Assembly (NCBI RefSeq): GCF_013112245.1
Contig: NZ_WVRN01000002.1
Coordinates: 744,001 to 808,000, forward strand
Direction of reading: 5' to 3'
From: Ruegeria sp. HKCCD4315
GTDB lineage: Bacteria > Pseudomonadota > Alphaproteobacteria > Rhodobacterales > Rhodobacteraceae
DNA: 64,000 bases
A program made the translations under genes and the position numbers. This document shows, piece after piece, positions 25,584 to 34,457 of the stretch. The notes below the pieces were generated by a model. That model worked only from the letters and a program-made list of their open reading frames with translations, was not told the origin of the DNA and did no database searches. How positions within the stretch are numbered: position 1 is the first letter of the stretch; each line of letters opens with the position of its first letter.

Positions 25584-26828
25584 ATGACCAAAAAAACAAT
25601 CCTGTTGATCGGCACCTACGACACCAAAGAACCCGAAATGCGGTTTATCGAAGAAACAATTCAAGCGCAGGGTGCCATTGTATTGACGATGGATGTGTCT
25701 GTTTTGGGCGATCCCTCTGCACCAACTGACATCTCAAAGCATGACGTGGCCGCAGCTGGTGGCATGACAATTGATGAGGTCATCGCCCAAGGAGACGAAA
25801 ATAAAGCCTTCCGCATCATGTCTGCCGGGGCGGCCAAAGTGGTTGCACGGGCCTATGCCGACGGACGGTTTGACGGGATGCTGGCCACCGGCGGTACAAT
25901 GGGCACCGACCTTGCGCTGGATTGTGCGCAGGCGCTGCCGATGGGCGTGCCGAAATACATTGTCTCAACCGTCAGCTTTTCACCGCTTATCCCGCCACAC
26001 CGGCTGGCCCCCGATATTCAGATGATCCTTTGGGCTGGCGGGCTCTATGGCATGAATTCGATCTGCCAATCATCGCTCAGTCAGGCGGCTGGGGCGGTGG
26101 TCGGCGCGACAAACGCCGCCATTGCACCGGACCGTAGCAAGCCACTGGTTGGCATGACCAGCCTGGGGTCGTCCTGCCTTCGGTACATGAAGACCCTGAA
26201 ACCAGCACTGGAAGAGCGCGGGTTTGAAGTGGCCGTGTTTCATTCCACAGGGATGGGTGGCATGGCCTACGAAAAACTGGCCAGCGAAGGCGCGTTCGCC
26301 TGCGTGATGGATTTCTGTATGCAGGAATTCGGAAACCTCATGGCGGGCTCTGTCGTTTCAAGCGGCGAGGACCGGGTTACCAATGCCGGGCGCATGGGTA
26401 TCCCGCAGATGGTCGCCCCCGGCGCGCTGGATTTGCTGGATTTTGCGGGATGGCAGGACATCCCCGAACACTATGCCGACCGGCCTTTCCACGAACACAA
26501 CCGGCTGATCAAAAGTTCGGTCTTCAACGGAGCCGAACGGCGCGCCTGGATTCGGGAACTCGCCAATCGATTGGGTGCAGCAAAAGGACCAACGCATTTC
26601 TTTCTGCCACTGCAAGGCATCGAAGCCTGGGACAAGGAAGGTGAAGAGGCGTATGACCCACAAGCACTAGCCGAATTGATCGACGAAGCCCGCCGAGTGA
26701 TGCCTGATCAGGTGCCAATGACCGAACTGGACGCCCATATCAACGATACCGCGTTCTGCGACGCCGTTCTGACGCTTTTCGACGATTGGGTCGAACGTGG
26801 CGTGGTTACGTCAACGCCACATAGTTGA
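25584..26828 (+). CDS. Tm-1-like / UPF0261 family protein
   Basis: A 414-residue protein of the UPF0261 (Tm-1-like ATP-binding) family, shown by TILLIGTYDTKEPEMRF at the N-terminus, LATGGTMGTDLALDCAQALP near residue 100, and the middle GMTSLGSSCLRYM. The tomato Tm-1 N-terminal domain has the same fold, but bacterial functions are unproven; homologues lie in carboxylic-acid catabolic operons. Here it ends the tct operon, 25 bp after the aldehyde dehydrogenase. A catabolic step on the oxidised product is a fair guess. There is no signal peptide or membrane segment. Confidence 0.85.
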   Translation: MTKKTILLIGTYDTKEPEMRFIEETIQAQGAIVLTMDVSVLGDPSAPTDISKHDVAAAGGMTIDEVIAQGDENKAFRIMSAGAAKVVARAYADGRFDGMLATGGTMGTDLALDCAQALPMGVPKYIVSTVSFSPLIPPHRLAPDIQMILWAGGLYGMNSICQSSLSQAAGAVVGATNAAIAPDRSKPLVGMTSLGSSCLRYMKTLKPALEERGFEVAVFHSTGMGGMAYEKLASEGAFACVMDFCMQEFGNLMAGSVVSSGEDRVTNAGRMGIPQMVAPGALDLLDFAGWQDIPEHYADRPFHEHNRLIKSSVFNGAERRAWIRELANRLGAAKGPTHFFLPLQGIEAWDKEGEEAYDPQALAELIDEARRVMPDQVPMTELDAHINDTAFCDAVLTLFDDWVERGVVTSTPHS

Positions 26829-27004
26829 CTTTTCACGGGGCGGTATCGTCCTCATTGAAACATGAAGACTTCGGTGCGTAAGTTTATAGGCTACGCCGTG
26901 TATTTGAATGAATTGCATTCACAAAAATCAGCTAATAATGGAATTGAGCTAAAACTACACCCTTCCTAAGATGCGCGGGAAAACACCTCATCAAGGACGC
27001 GCTC

Positions 27005-28501
27005 ATGCGGCGAACACGATCAAGACGGGCTTCTGGTTCCGCGACGCCACAGATGACTTTACCGCCCATTGGCGGTCAATTTATGCCGCTGGATAACAGC
27101 AAACTGGTGCATATCACCGATACCGCCTTCGACATTTTGGAAAAAATTGGTGTGTCCGGCGCACCTGAAGACATTCGCACACTGGCGTTAGAGAATGGGG
27201 CGACGGAACGGGCTGATGGCCGCATCACCTTTTCACGCACCTTGGTCGAGGACATAATCGCAGGCGCGTGTAAACGCGTAGAACTGCCCGGTTTCAATCG
27301 GGATCGCGGGATCGAGGTTGGCGGCGGTCGCGTCCATATCGGTACCGGTGGCGCAGCGGTGCAAGTGCTTGACGCCGCCACAAATACGTTCCGCGACAGC
27401 ACGTTACAAGACTTGTACAGCCTGATGCGCATCGTGGATGCCTGCGACAGCATTCACTATTCCCTGCGTCCTGTTGTGGCCCGGGATCTGGAAGACCCGC
27501 TGACCCTGGATATCAACACGGCATTTGCCGCGATGAAGGCGACCTCGAAACCCATTGGCACAAGCTTTTTCGAGCCCGCCAGTGTAACCCCCGTGGTTGA
27601 AATGTTCGACGCGGCTTTAGGCGCCAACGGCGCGTTCAAGGCGCAGCCCTTCTGTTTCGCATCCGTTTGTCACGTGGTGCCACCGCTGACGCTGGCCGAA
27701 GAGGCCTGCGGGGTGATGCGTGAATGCGTCCGATTGGGGATACCGCTGCAGATTTGCTCAGCGGCGCAGGCGGGGGCAACAAGTCCGGCCGCGCTGGCTG
27801 GCGCATTGGCACAGGGTTTGGCCGAGTCTCTGGCCGGTCTGGTTCTGGTCAACATGATGCAGCCTGGCTTTCCATGTATTCTAGCGTTCCTGCCGTTCAT
27901 TTCCGACCTGCGGACTGGCGCTATGACCGGCGGTTCTGGCGAAGCTGCTGTGGCCAATGCTGCCGCTGCGCAACTGCTTTTGAACCTCGGCCTGCCTTCA
28001 ACCGTTTCAGCGGGCATGACCGATGCCAAGACGGCGGACGCGCAGTCGGGCTATGAAAAGGGTTATACAATTGCGCTGGCCGCACAGGGCGGCGCTGACA
28101 TGATAAACTTGTCCGTGGGTATGCTGGGCTCGATCATGGCAGCTAGCAAAGAAGCTCTGGTGATCGACAACGACATGTGCGGTGCCATCCTGCGTTCAGT
28201 GCGCGGCGTTGAAATGTTCGAAGGCTCGATTGATCTGGACATGATCGAACAGGTCGTGACCGGCGAAGGGCACTTCCTCGGCACCGCTCAGACCCTGGAT
28301 CTGATGACCAAGGAATACGTCTATCCGTCTCTGGGCGATCGCCAGAGCGTCAATGACTGGCTTGAAAGCGGTGCGCAAACCGTCTGGGACAAAGCCATAG
28401 CCCGCGTTGCCGAGATCGAAGCGCAGCCTGCGCCTTCCCACCTGCCGGCCGATATCGAGGCCGCCCTGCGCGCTCGCCTGCCCATCCATCTGAAAGATTA
28501 A
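27005..28501 (+). CDS. MttB-superfamily methyltransferase, non-pyrrolysine type
   Basis: A 498-residue protein of the trimethylamine methyltransferase (MttB) family. Recognisable features are the N-terminal Arg-rich MRRTRSRRASGS leader, HIGTGGAAVQVLDAATN near 120, and the C-terminal barrel segment SAGMTDAKTADAQSGYEK. No in-frame amber codon is present, so it is not a pyrrolysine enzyme. Non-pyrrolysine members such as MtgB demethylate glycine betaine, passing methyl to a corrinoid protein. No MttC-like corrinoid protein or RamA activator is adjacent. Instead two folate-linked flavoproteins follow at 4 and 5 bp. Substrate is probably a quaternary or tertiary amine; this is inferred. AAGGA precedes the ATG. 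Confidence 0.88.
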   Translation: MRRTRSRRASGSATPQMTLPPIGGQFMPLDNSKLVHITDTAFDILEKIGVSGAPEDIRTLALENGATERADGRITFSRTLVEDIIAGACKRVELPGFNRDRGIEVGGGRVHIGTGGAAVQVLDAATNTFRDSTLQDLYSLMRIVDACDSIHYSLRPVVARDLEDPLTLDINTAFAAMKATSKPIGTSFFEPASVTPVVEMFDAALGANGAFKAQPFCFASVCHVVPPLTLAEEACGVMRECVRLGIPLQICSAAQAGATSPAALAGALAQGLAESLAGLVLVNMMQPGFPCILAFLPFISDLRTGAMTGGSGEAAVANAAAAQLLLNLGLPSTVSAGMTDAKTADAQSGYEKGYTIALAAQGGADMINLSVGMLGSIMAASKEALVIDNDMCGAILRSVRGVEMFEGSIDLDMIEQVVTGEGHFLGTAQTLDLMTKEYVYPSLGDRQSVNDWLESGAQTVWDKAIARVAEIEAQPAPSHLPADIEAALRARLPIHLKD

Positions 28502-28505
28502 ACAC

Positions 28506-30923
28506 ATGAAAAGCCAAACCAAAGTTGTGATCATCGGGGGCGGCGCGGTTGGTGTCTCGACCCTTTATCATCTTGCCAAAGCCGGGGTGACCGACACACT
28601 GCTGATCGAAAAGAACGAATTGACCAGCGGATCGACCTGGCACGCAGCAGGTAACATCCCCACCTATGCCAACAGCTGGGGCGGCATGCGCGCGGGCAAC
28701 TACGCCTGGCAACTGTATAAGGAACTGGCGGAAGAGGTCGACTATCCGATCACCTACCGCCACACCGGTGCGTTCTGGCCCGCCCACACGCCCGAACGCA
28801 TGGACCTGTTCCGTCATCTTGTCGGCATCTCGAAAGGCTTGGGCTATGACATGGCGATGCTCACCCCGTCCGAAATGGACGACATGCATCCCTATTTCAG
28901 CTCGGGTGACAGCATCATCGGCGGGATTTTCGACCCGTATGAGGGTGACGTGGACCCAAGCCAACTGACTCAGGCACTGGCCAAAGGCGCGCGGGATCAG
29001 GGCGCGGCGATCGCGCGGTTCACCACAGTCACCGGCATTAGTCGCCGCGTGTCCGGCGAGTGGGAGGTTCAGACCGATAAGGGCAATGTTGTCTGTGACA
29101 TCGTGATCAACGCCGGGGGCTATTACGGTCGTCAGGTCGGTGAGATGGTCGGCCAGAAACTGCCCGTTGTCACGCTGGAACATCAGTATCTGGTCACCGA
29201 AAGCCTGCCGGAACTTGAAGCCAATCCGGAAAACTTCCCGCTCGTCCGCGACCCAGACATCATGTACTACCTACGGCGAGAGCGGAACGGGCTGCTGCTG
29301 GGCTCATACGGTCACGAAGGCCGGCCCGCATGGCTGGACGGGATGCCCGATTGCTTTGCCAATCAGCTTTATCCCGACAGCGTCGACGACATCGCCGAAA
29401 TCCTCGAAGCCGCATTGGAACATGTTCCGCTGCTGGGTGAGGCCGGGGTCAGCCGCTTCGTGAATGGTCCGATCCCCTACAGCCCCGATGGCGCGCCGCT
29501 TTGCGGTCCGGCGTTTGGTCTGCCGAACTTCTACCATGCCTGCTGTTTCCCGGTGGGTATCACCCACTCAGCAGCAGCAGCGAAAACCCTGACCGAGTGG
29601 ATCACCGAAGGCGAAACCGAATGGGACATGTCCTTCTGGGACCCGCGCCGCTTTGGCGAGGAGTGGGCGACGTTCGACTATACTGTCAAACGATCAAGTG
29701 AGTTGTATGAGCACCAATACGCGATCCCCTACCCGCATCGCTTGTGGAAATCGGGCCGACCAGTTCAGACAACGCCGCTTTACGAGACGCTCAAAGACAA
29801 AGGCGCAGTGTTTGGGCAGGTTGCAGGATGGGAACGCGCCTTCTGGTTTGAAACGGACCAAATCAAGGATGATAGCCAGCTGAGCTTCCATCACGAGGTC
29901 TGGCACGATGCGGTCAAAGCTGAGTGCGAAGGCGTACGCGACCGGGTTGGCGTTATGGATCACGGCGGCTTCACCCGGTATGAGGTTGAAGGACCAAAGG
30001 CCACCGAGTTCCTCAATCGTGTCTTCTGCGGCGCAATGCCCGCCGTGGGCCGGGTCAAGCTGTCCTATATGCTGACCACCAAGGGGAAGATTTGGTCCGA
30101 GGCCACGATTGCGCGGCTCGATGAGAACAAATACCTGCTCTGCGGCCCCACTCTGGCCGATCAGCGCGATCACGACTGGATGTCGAAATTCCTACCGGAC
30201 GAGGGCGTGACCCTGACCCGAGGCTCTGATTTTGACGCTGCTCTGATGGTCATGGGACCAAAATCGCGCGAGGTGCTGCAACCGTTGACCGAGGATGATC
30301 TGTCCAAAGAAAACGCCCCTTGGATGTCGGTGCGCGAGATCACCATTGCAGGTGCACCGGTCATCGCGCTGCGGGTGTCTTATGTCGGTGAATTGGGCTG
30401 GGAACTGCACATGCGCAGCGCGGATCTGGTCCGCGTCTACACCACTATCATGGAGCAAGGCGCAGTTCACGGTATTGTCGAGTTCGGCTCTTACGGGTTG
30501 AACGCCATGCGGCTTGAGAAAGGCTATCACGGCTGGGGCGCTGATTTCGGCATCGAATATACTGCCTTTGACGCCGGTCTGGATCGCTTTGTCAGTAAGA
30601 AGAAAAGCAGCTTTGTCGGGCGCGACGCGTTTCTGGCGCAGGCTGAGCAGCCGAAAGACTATCACTTCACCGCCTTCGTACTCGACGGCCACGGCGCCGA
30701 CGCGCTGTCTTCCGACCCCATCTGCCGGGATGGAAAGCCGGTGGGCTATGTCAGCTCGGGCGGCACCGGCTTCCGCATCGGCAAGCGGATCGCTCTGGGC
30801 TATCTGACAGAGGCCGCGAAGCCCGGTGACGTTTACCAGATCGAAGTGCTAGGTGTTCCGGTCAATGCGACTGTGGCGACCGTACCATTCTACGATCCTG
30901 AAAACGACCGGTTGCGGGGATAA
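28506..30923 (+). CDS. FAD-dependent, folate-linked demethylase, dimethylglycine dehydrogenase-like (paralogue 1)
   Basis: An 805-residue two-part protein. The N-terminal DAO-type oxidoreductase domain has the FAD loop VVIIGGGAVGVSTLYHLAKAG and the motif GSTWHAAG, whose His normally binds FAD covalently in dimethylglycine and sarcosine dehydrogenases. From about residue 440 the C-terminal half is a GcvT-like tetrahydrofolate domain, with LRVSYVGELGWELHM near 620 and a typical aminomethyltransferase tail. Family members oxidise an N-methyl group and hand the one-carbon unit to folate. It is co-transcribed with the MttB-like gene and its paralogue, so it probably removes methyl groups from the same substrate or its product. 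Confidence 0.9.
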   Translation: MKSQTKVVIIGGGAVGVSTLYHLAKAGVTDTLLIEKNELTSGSTWHAAGNIPTYANSWGGMRAGNYAWQLYKELAEEVDYPITYRHTGAFWPAHTPERMDLFRHLVGISKGLGYDMAMLTPSEMDDMHPYFSSGDSIIGGIFDPYEGDVDPSQLTQALAKGARDQGAAIARFTTVTGISRRVSGEWEVQTDKGNVVCDIVINAGGYYGRQVGEMVGQKLPVVTLEHQYLVTESLPELEANPENFPLVRDPDIMYYLRRERNGLLLGSYGHEGRPAWLDGMPDCFANQLYPDSVDDIAEILEAALEHVPLLGEAGVSRFVNGPIPYSPDGAPLCGPAFGLPNFYHACCFPVGITHSAAAAKTLTEWITEGETEWDMSFWDPRRFGEEWATFDYTVKRSSELYEHQYAIPYPHRLWKSGRPVQTTPLYETLKDKGAVFGQVAGWERAFWFETDQIKDDSQLSFHHEVWHDAVKAECEGVRDRVGVMDHGGFTRYEVEGPKATEFLNRVFCGAMPAVGRVKLSYMLTTKGKIWSEATIARLDENKYLLCGPTLADQRDHDWMSKFLPDEGVTLTRGSDFDAALMVMGPKSREVLQPLTEDDLSKENAPWMSVREITIAGAPVIALRVSYVGELGWELHMRSADLVRVYTTIMEQGAVHGIVEFGSYGLNAMRLEKGYHGWGADFGIEYTAFDAGLDRFVSKKKSSFVGRDAFLAQAEQPKDYHFTAFVLDGHGADALSSDPICRDGKPVGYVSSGGTGFRIGKRIALGYLTEAAKPGDVYQIEVLGVPVNATVATVPFYDPENDRLRG

Positions 30924-30928
30924 GACCC

Positions 30929-33343
30929 ATGGCGAAATCTCTTCCGACGGACGTTCAGGTCGCCATCATTGGCGGCGGCATTGTCGGCTGCGCGACCGCT
31001 TATCACCTCGCCAAGGCAGGCTGGTCGGTCGCCCTGTTCGAGCGCAAGAAACTGACCAGCGGAACGACATGGCACGCCGCCGGTCTGGTCAGCGAAACGC
31101 AGGGTGTGCCGGTCATGTCTGCGCTGGCGAAATACGGCCTCGACCTGATGGAAAGCCTCGAGGACGAGACAGGGCAGAATACCGGGTTCAAGCGCAACGG
31201 CTCGATGACTGTGGCTCTGACCGAGGCGCGCATGGAGGAGCTGCGGCGCAAGGTCGACTATGCCCATGGATGCGGGTTGCGCGCAGAAGAGATCAGCCTG
31301 AGAGAGGCACAGGATCGCTGGCCTCTGCTGTCCGTCGACGGTGCAAAGGGCGCGTTCTGGTTTCCCGGCGACGGCTATACCAATCCCATCGACACGACGA
31401 TGGCTCTGGCCAAGGGCGCGCGGATGAACGGCGCGCAGGTTTTTGAAGATACCAAGGTCACCCGCGTTGTGATCGAAGGCGGGCGCGCTGTCGGCGTTGA
31501 AACCGCCGAAGGTCTGGTCCGCGCCGAGCATGTGGTAAACGCCACCGGCATGTGGGCGCGCGAGTTTGGCCTGACTCACGGGGTGCAGATCCCGCTGCAT
31601 TACACCAACCACTATTACGTGGTCACCGACCCGATTGAGGGCGTGACCGGAGACCTGCCTGTCCTGCGGGTGATGGATGAATACGCCTATTACAAAGAGG
31701 ATGCGGGCAAACTGCTGATCGGCTGTTCCGAGCCCAACGCGACCCCTTGGCTGCCCAAGGATGGCCTGCCCGAGACGTTCGAATTCGACGAACTGCCCTA
31801 CGACGAAGAACACCTCTACCCCATCCTCGAAGCGGCAATGGAGCGGGTTCCCACGCTGGCTGAATCCGGCATTCGCAAGTTCTTTAACGGGCCTGAGTGT
31901 TTTACCCCGGACGCCAAACACTATCTGGGGCTGGTCCCGGATGTGAAAGGCTATTGGGTCGCCGCAGGTTTCAACTCAACTGGCATCCAGAACGGGCCCG
32001 GCGCGGGAAAGGCACTGGCTGAATGGATCATGGCCGGTCACATGACCATGGACCTCACCGATGTGGACAGCCGCCGCATCGTGCCTGGCTTGAACGCGCG
32101 CAGCTACACCGCGACCAAGGCCGCCGAAACTCTTGGGCATGCCTATGCTATGCACTGGCCTTATCTTCGCAAGACTGAGGCACGTGGTTTGCGGCGGACG
32201 CCCTACTATACGCATCTACGCGACGCGGGCGCGCAATTCGGCAGCGCCAATGGCTGGGAACGTCCGCTCTACTATGGGCGCGAGATGACGGATGGGTTCG
32301 GACGCGAGCCGTGGTTCGACGACTGGCAAGCAGAACATCAGGCTCTGCGCACCGATCTGGGCTGTATCGACCTGACCTTTGGGCGGTTCATCGTCGACGG
32401 GCAGGATGCCGAGTCACAGATGCAACGGCTTTGCGGGGCCAATATGGCCGTCGCGCCGGGTGCTTTGATCTATACCCACATGTTCAACCCACAAGGCGGG
32501 ATCGAAGCGGATGTAACCGTCGCTCGGCTTAGCACATCCCGCTATTTGGTCATGGCGTCTGCCGGGGCTGAACCGCAAACGGAATATTGGCTGAAAACGC
32601 AACTGACAGGCACCTCGGTTTCAGTTGTCAACGTCACCTCATCTGAGGCGACGCTGGCCCTGATGGGCCCGCGTGCGCGGGACTTCCTGGCCGGGCTGAC
32701 GGACGCGGATCTGTCGAATGACGCCTTCCCCTTTGGATCGTGGCAGTCCCTGCATGTTGGTCACGCGCCAGTTCGCGCCCAGCGGATCACCTATGTGGGC
32801 GAGCTAGGGTGGGAATTGCACATCCCGGCCGAATTCGCGCAGCAAGTGTTCGAGACCATCATGGCCGCCCCTGACGCGCCGCGCCTTTGCGGTGGCATGT
32901 CAGTAGACAGCTGCCGGATCGAAAAAGGTTTCCGCCATTGGGGCCACGACATCGGCCCGCATGACAGCCCGGTAGACAGCGGCCTGACTTTTGCATGTGA
33001 CTTCACAACTGATTTTACTGGTAAAGAGGCCATTGTTGCCCGCAAATCGGCAGGCCCCGAAAACCGTTTGCTGTCACTGCGGCTCGACGATCCAGACGCC
33101 CTGATCTTTGGAAAAGAACCCATCCTGTGCGATGGGGAAATCGTTGGGCGTTTGACCTCGGCCAGCTATGGCTGGAGCGTCGGTGGGGCCATTGGCATGG
33201 GATATGTTTCGCGGCCCGAAGGCATGACGATGAAAGCTCTTGCGGCACGCAGCTATCAGGTGAAGGTGGCGGGACGGACTGTGACGGCACAAGCCAGCCT
33301 GCGCCCGCTTTACGATCCGGACAATGCCCGGATGCGCGGTTAA
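30929..33343 (+). CDS. FAD-dependent, folate-linked demethylase, dimethylglycine dehydrogenase-like (paralogue 2)
   Basis: An 804-residue paralogue of the preceding protein with the same domain order: FAD loop VAIIGGGIVGCATAYHLAKAG, covalent-flavin motif GTTWHAAG, and C-terminal GcvT-like domain with ITYVGELGWELHIPAEFAQ. Sequences differ clearly around the flavin loop (LVSETQGVPVM against NIPTYANSWGG), so the two are not recent duplicates and may act on successive N-methyl groups. It lies 5 bp after paralogue 1 and ends the operon. The 68-bp gap to the convergent regulator shows no clear terminator. Confidence 0.9.
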   Translation: MAKSLPTDVQVAIIGGGIVGCATAYHLAKAGWSVALFERKKLTSGTTWHAAGLVSETQGVPVMSALAKYGLDLMESLEDETGQNTGFKRNGSMTVALTEARMEELRRKVDYAHGCGLRAEEISLREAQDRWPLLSVDGAKGAFWFPGDGYTNPIDTTMALAKGARMNGAQVFEDTKVTRVVIEGGRAVGVETAEGLVRAEHVVNATGMWAREFGLTHGVQIPLHYTNHYYVVTDPIEGVTGDLPVLRVMDEYAYYKEDAGKLLIGCSEPNATPWLPKDGLPETFEFDELPYDEEHLYPILEAAMERVPTLAESGIRKFFNGPECFTPDAKHYLGLVPDVKGYWVAAGFNSTGIQNGPGAGKALAEWIMAGHMTMDLTDVDSRRIVPGLNARSYTATKAAETLGHAYAMHWPYLRKTEARGLRRTPYYTHLRDAGAQFGSANGWERPLYYGREMTDGFGREPWFDDWQAEHQALRTDLGCIDLTFGRFIVDGQDAESQMQRLCGANMAVAPGALIYTHMFNPQGGIEADVTVARLSTSRYLVMASAGAEPQTEYWLKTQLTGTSVSVVNVTSSEATLALMGPRARDFLAGLTDADLSNDAFPFGSWQSLHVGHAPVRAQRITYVGELGWELHIPAEFAQQVFETIMAAPDAPRLCGGMSVDSCRIEKGFRHWGHDIGPHDSPVDSGLTFACDFTTDFTGKEAIVARKSAGPENRLLSLRLDDPDALIFGKEPILCDGEIVGRLTSASYGWSVGGAIGMGYVSRPEGMTMKALAARSYQVKVAGRTVTAQASLRPLYDPDNARMRG

Positions 33344-33411
33344 GCAAATCGGGAGAGGTGTTCGGATCAAATCTTGGTCCGAAAGCCTCTGCCAACCATT
33401 AGATGTTGGCC

Positions 33412-34413
33412 CTAAGGCGCGCTCTGCTCGATATGAGGTGAGATTCCGAATTGCCTGCGATACAGCTTTGAAAAATGACCGGCAGAGGAAAAGCCGCATG
33501 CGACGGCGACGTCGATCACGCTCATATGGGTCTGTTGCAACAGCACGCGTGCTCTGTCCAACCGCAGGTTCGTCATATAGGTTTTAGGCGTACATCCCAG
33601 ATAACGCCCAAACAGACGCTCCAGTTGGCGCGTAGATATTCCGACTTTCTGTGCAAGCATGGATGTAGGGAGAGGATCTTCCAGACTGTCTTGGATCACC
33701 GCGACCGCCCTTGAGAGTTTTTCGTTCCTATGCTGCAATCTGCAACGGTCAGTCATAGTTTGACGGCTATCGCCCGGTCGCACCGACGCGCACAGCAGGT
33801 CGTCCGCAACACGGTTCGAAATCGCCGTACCCGCTGTTTGCCGAATTAAGGCTAGAAACAGATCAAGCGTCGCAGCCCCGCCGGCGCTGGACAGGAAATT
33901 GGCTTCTTCTTCATAGATTGTGCAGACAGGATCCAGTTTCAGGAAGGTTTCCTCAAAAACCGGCTGCAAGCGCCAATGCGCGCAGATCTTGCCTTTTTGC
34001 GCCAATCCGATGAGGGCCAGATAAAGCGCTCCCCCACCCAAGCCACAAAGCCGAGCCTCCTGCCGTGTGGCCTTTCGAAGCCAGGCATTGATCCTTTCCG
34101 ATGTTGGTCCCTTCTGGGTGTCGATGGAGGCGCATACAACAATGCAATCGCCGTTCTGGACCGCTGGCAGTGCGCCCTCAACCGCGATGTTCATACCCGC
34201 TGATGACACCACTGGGGCGCCGTCTTCGCTGACAATCTTCCAACGGAACAAAATTTGCTCTGCCGCTTTGTTGGCGGCGGCCAATGCGTCAACGCCAGAG
34301 CCCAGATCAAGTGCCGAAAACCCCGGCATTGCAAGGAAGATGAAGCGCTTCAGTTCAACCGGGCAACCCCGGCTTACTTTGAACTCTGAATCGAAGTGCC
34401 CCATCCTGATCAT
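33412..34413 (-). CDS. GlxA-family transcriptional regulator (DJ-1/PfpI-like domain plus AraC helix-turn-helix)
   Basis: A 333-residue protein. Residues about 20-190 form a glutamine-amidotransferase-like domain; residues about 235-330 carry two AraC helices, including LAQKVGISTRQLERLFGRYL and IDVAVACGFSSAGHFSKLYR. This is the GlxA layout, as in regulators of choline, carnitine, glycine betaine and dimethylglycine breakdown (GbdR, CdhR). It faces the MttB-flavoprotein operon tail to tail and heads away from the class V gene on the same strand. It could control the methylated-amine operon, the PLP-enzyme operon, or both. Confidence 0.88.
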   Translation of the reverse strand: MIRMGHFDSEFKVSRGCPVELKRFIFLAMPGFSALDLGSGVDALAAANKAAEQILFRWKIVSEDGAPVVSSAGMNIAVEGALPAVQNGDCIVVCASIDTQKGPTSERINAWLRKATRQEARLCGLGGGALYLALIGLAQKGKICAHWRLQPVFEETFLKLDPVCTIYEEEANFLSSAGGAATLDLFLALIRQTAGTAISNRVADDLLCASVRPGDSRQTMTDRCRLQHRNEKLSRAVAVIQDSLEDPLPTSMLAQKVGISTRQLERLFGRYLGCTPKTYMTNLRLDRARVLLQQTHMSVIDVAVACGFSSAGHFSKLYRRQFGISPHIEQSAP

Positions 34414-34457
34414 CCTGCCTTGCGGAAACGTTTCAGTTCCGTTGATGTGCGGGACCG

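Noticed and set aside
27005..28501. Pyrrolysine-containing trimethylamine methyltransferase
   Set aside because: The frame runs through without an in-frame amber codon, and no pyl genes are present.
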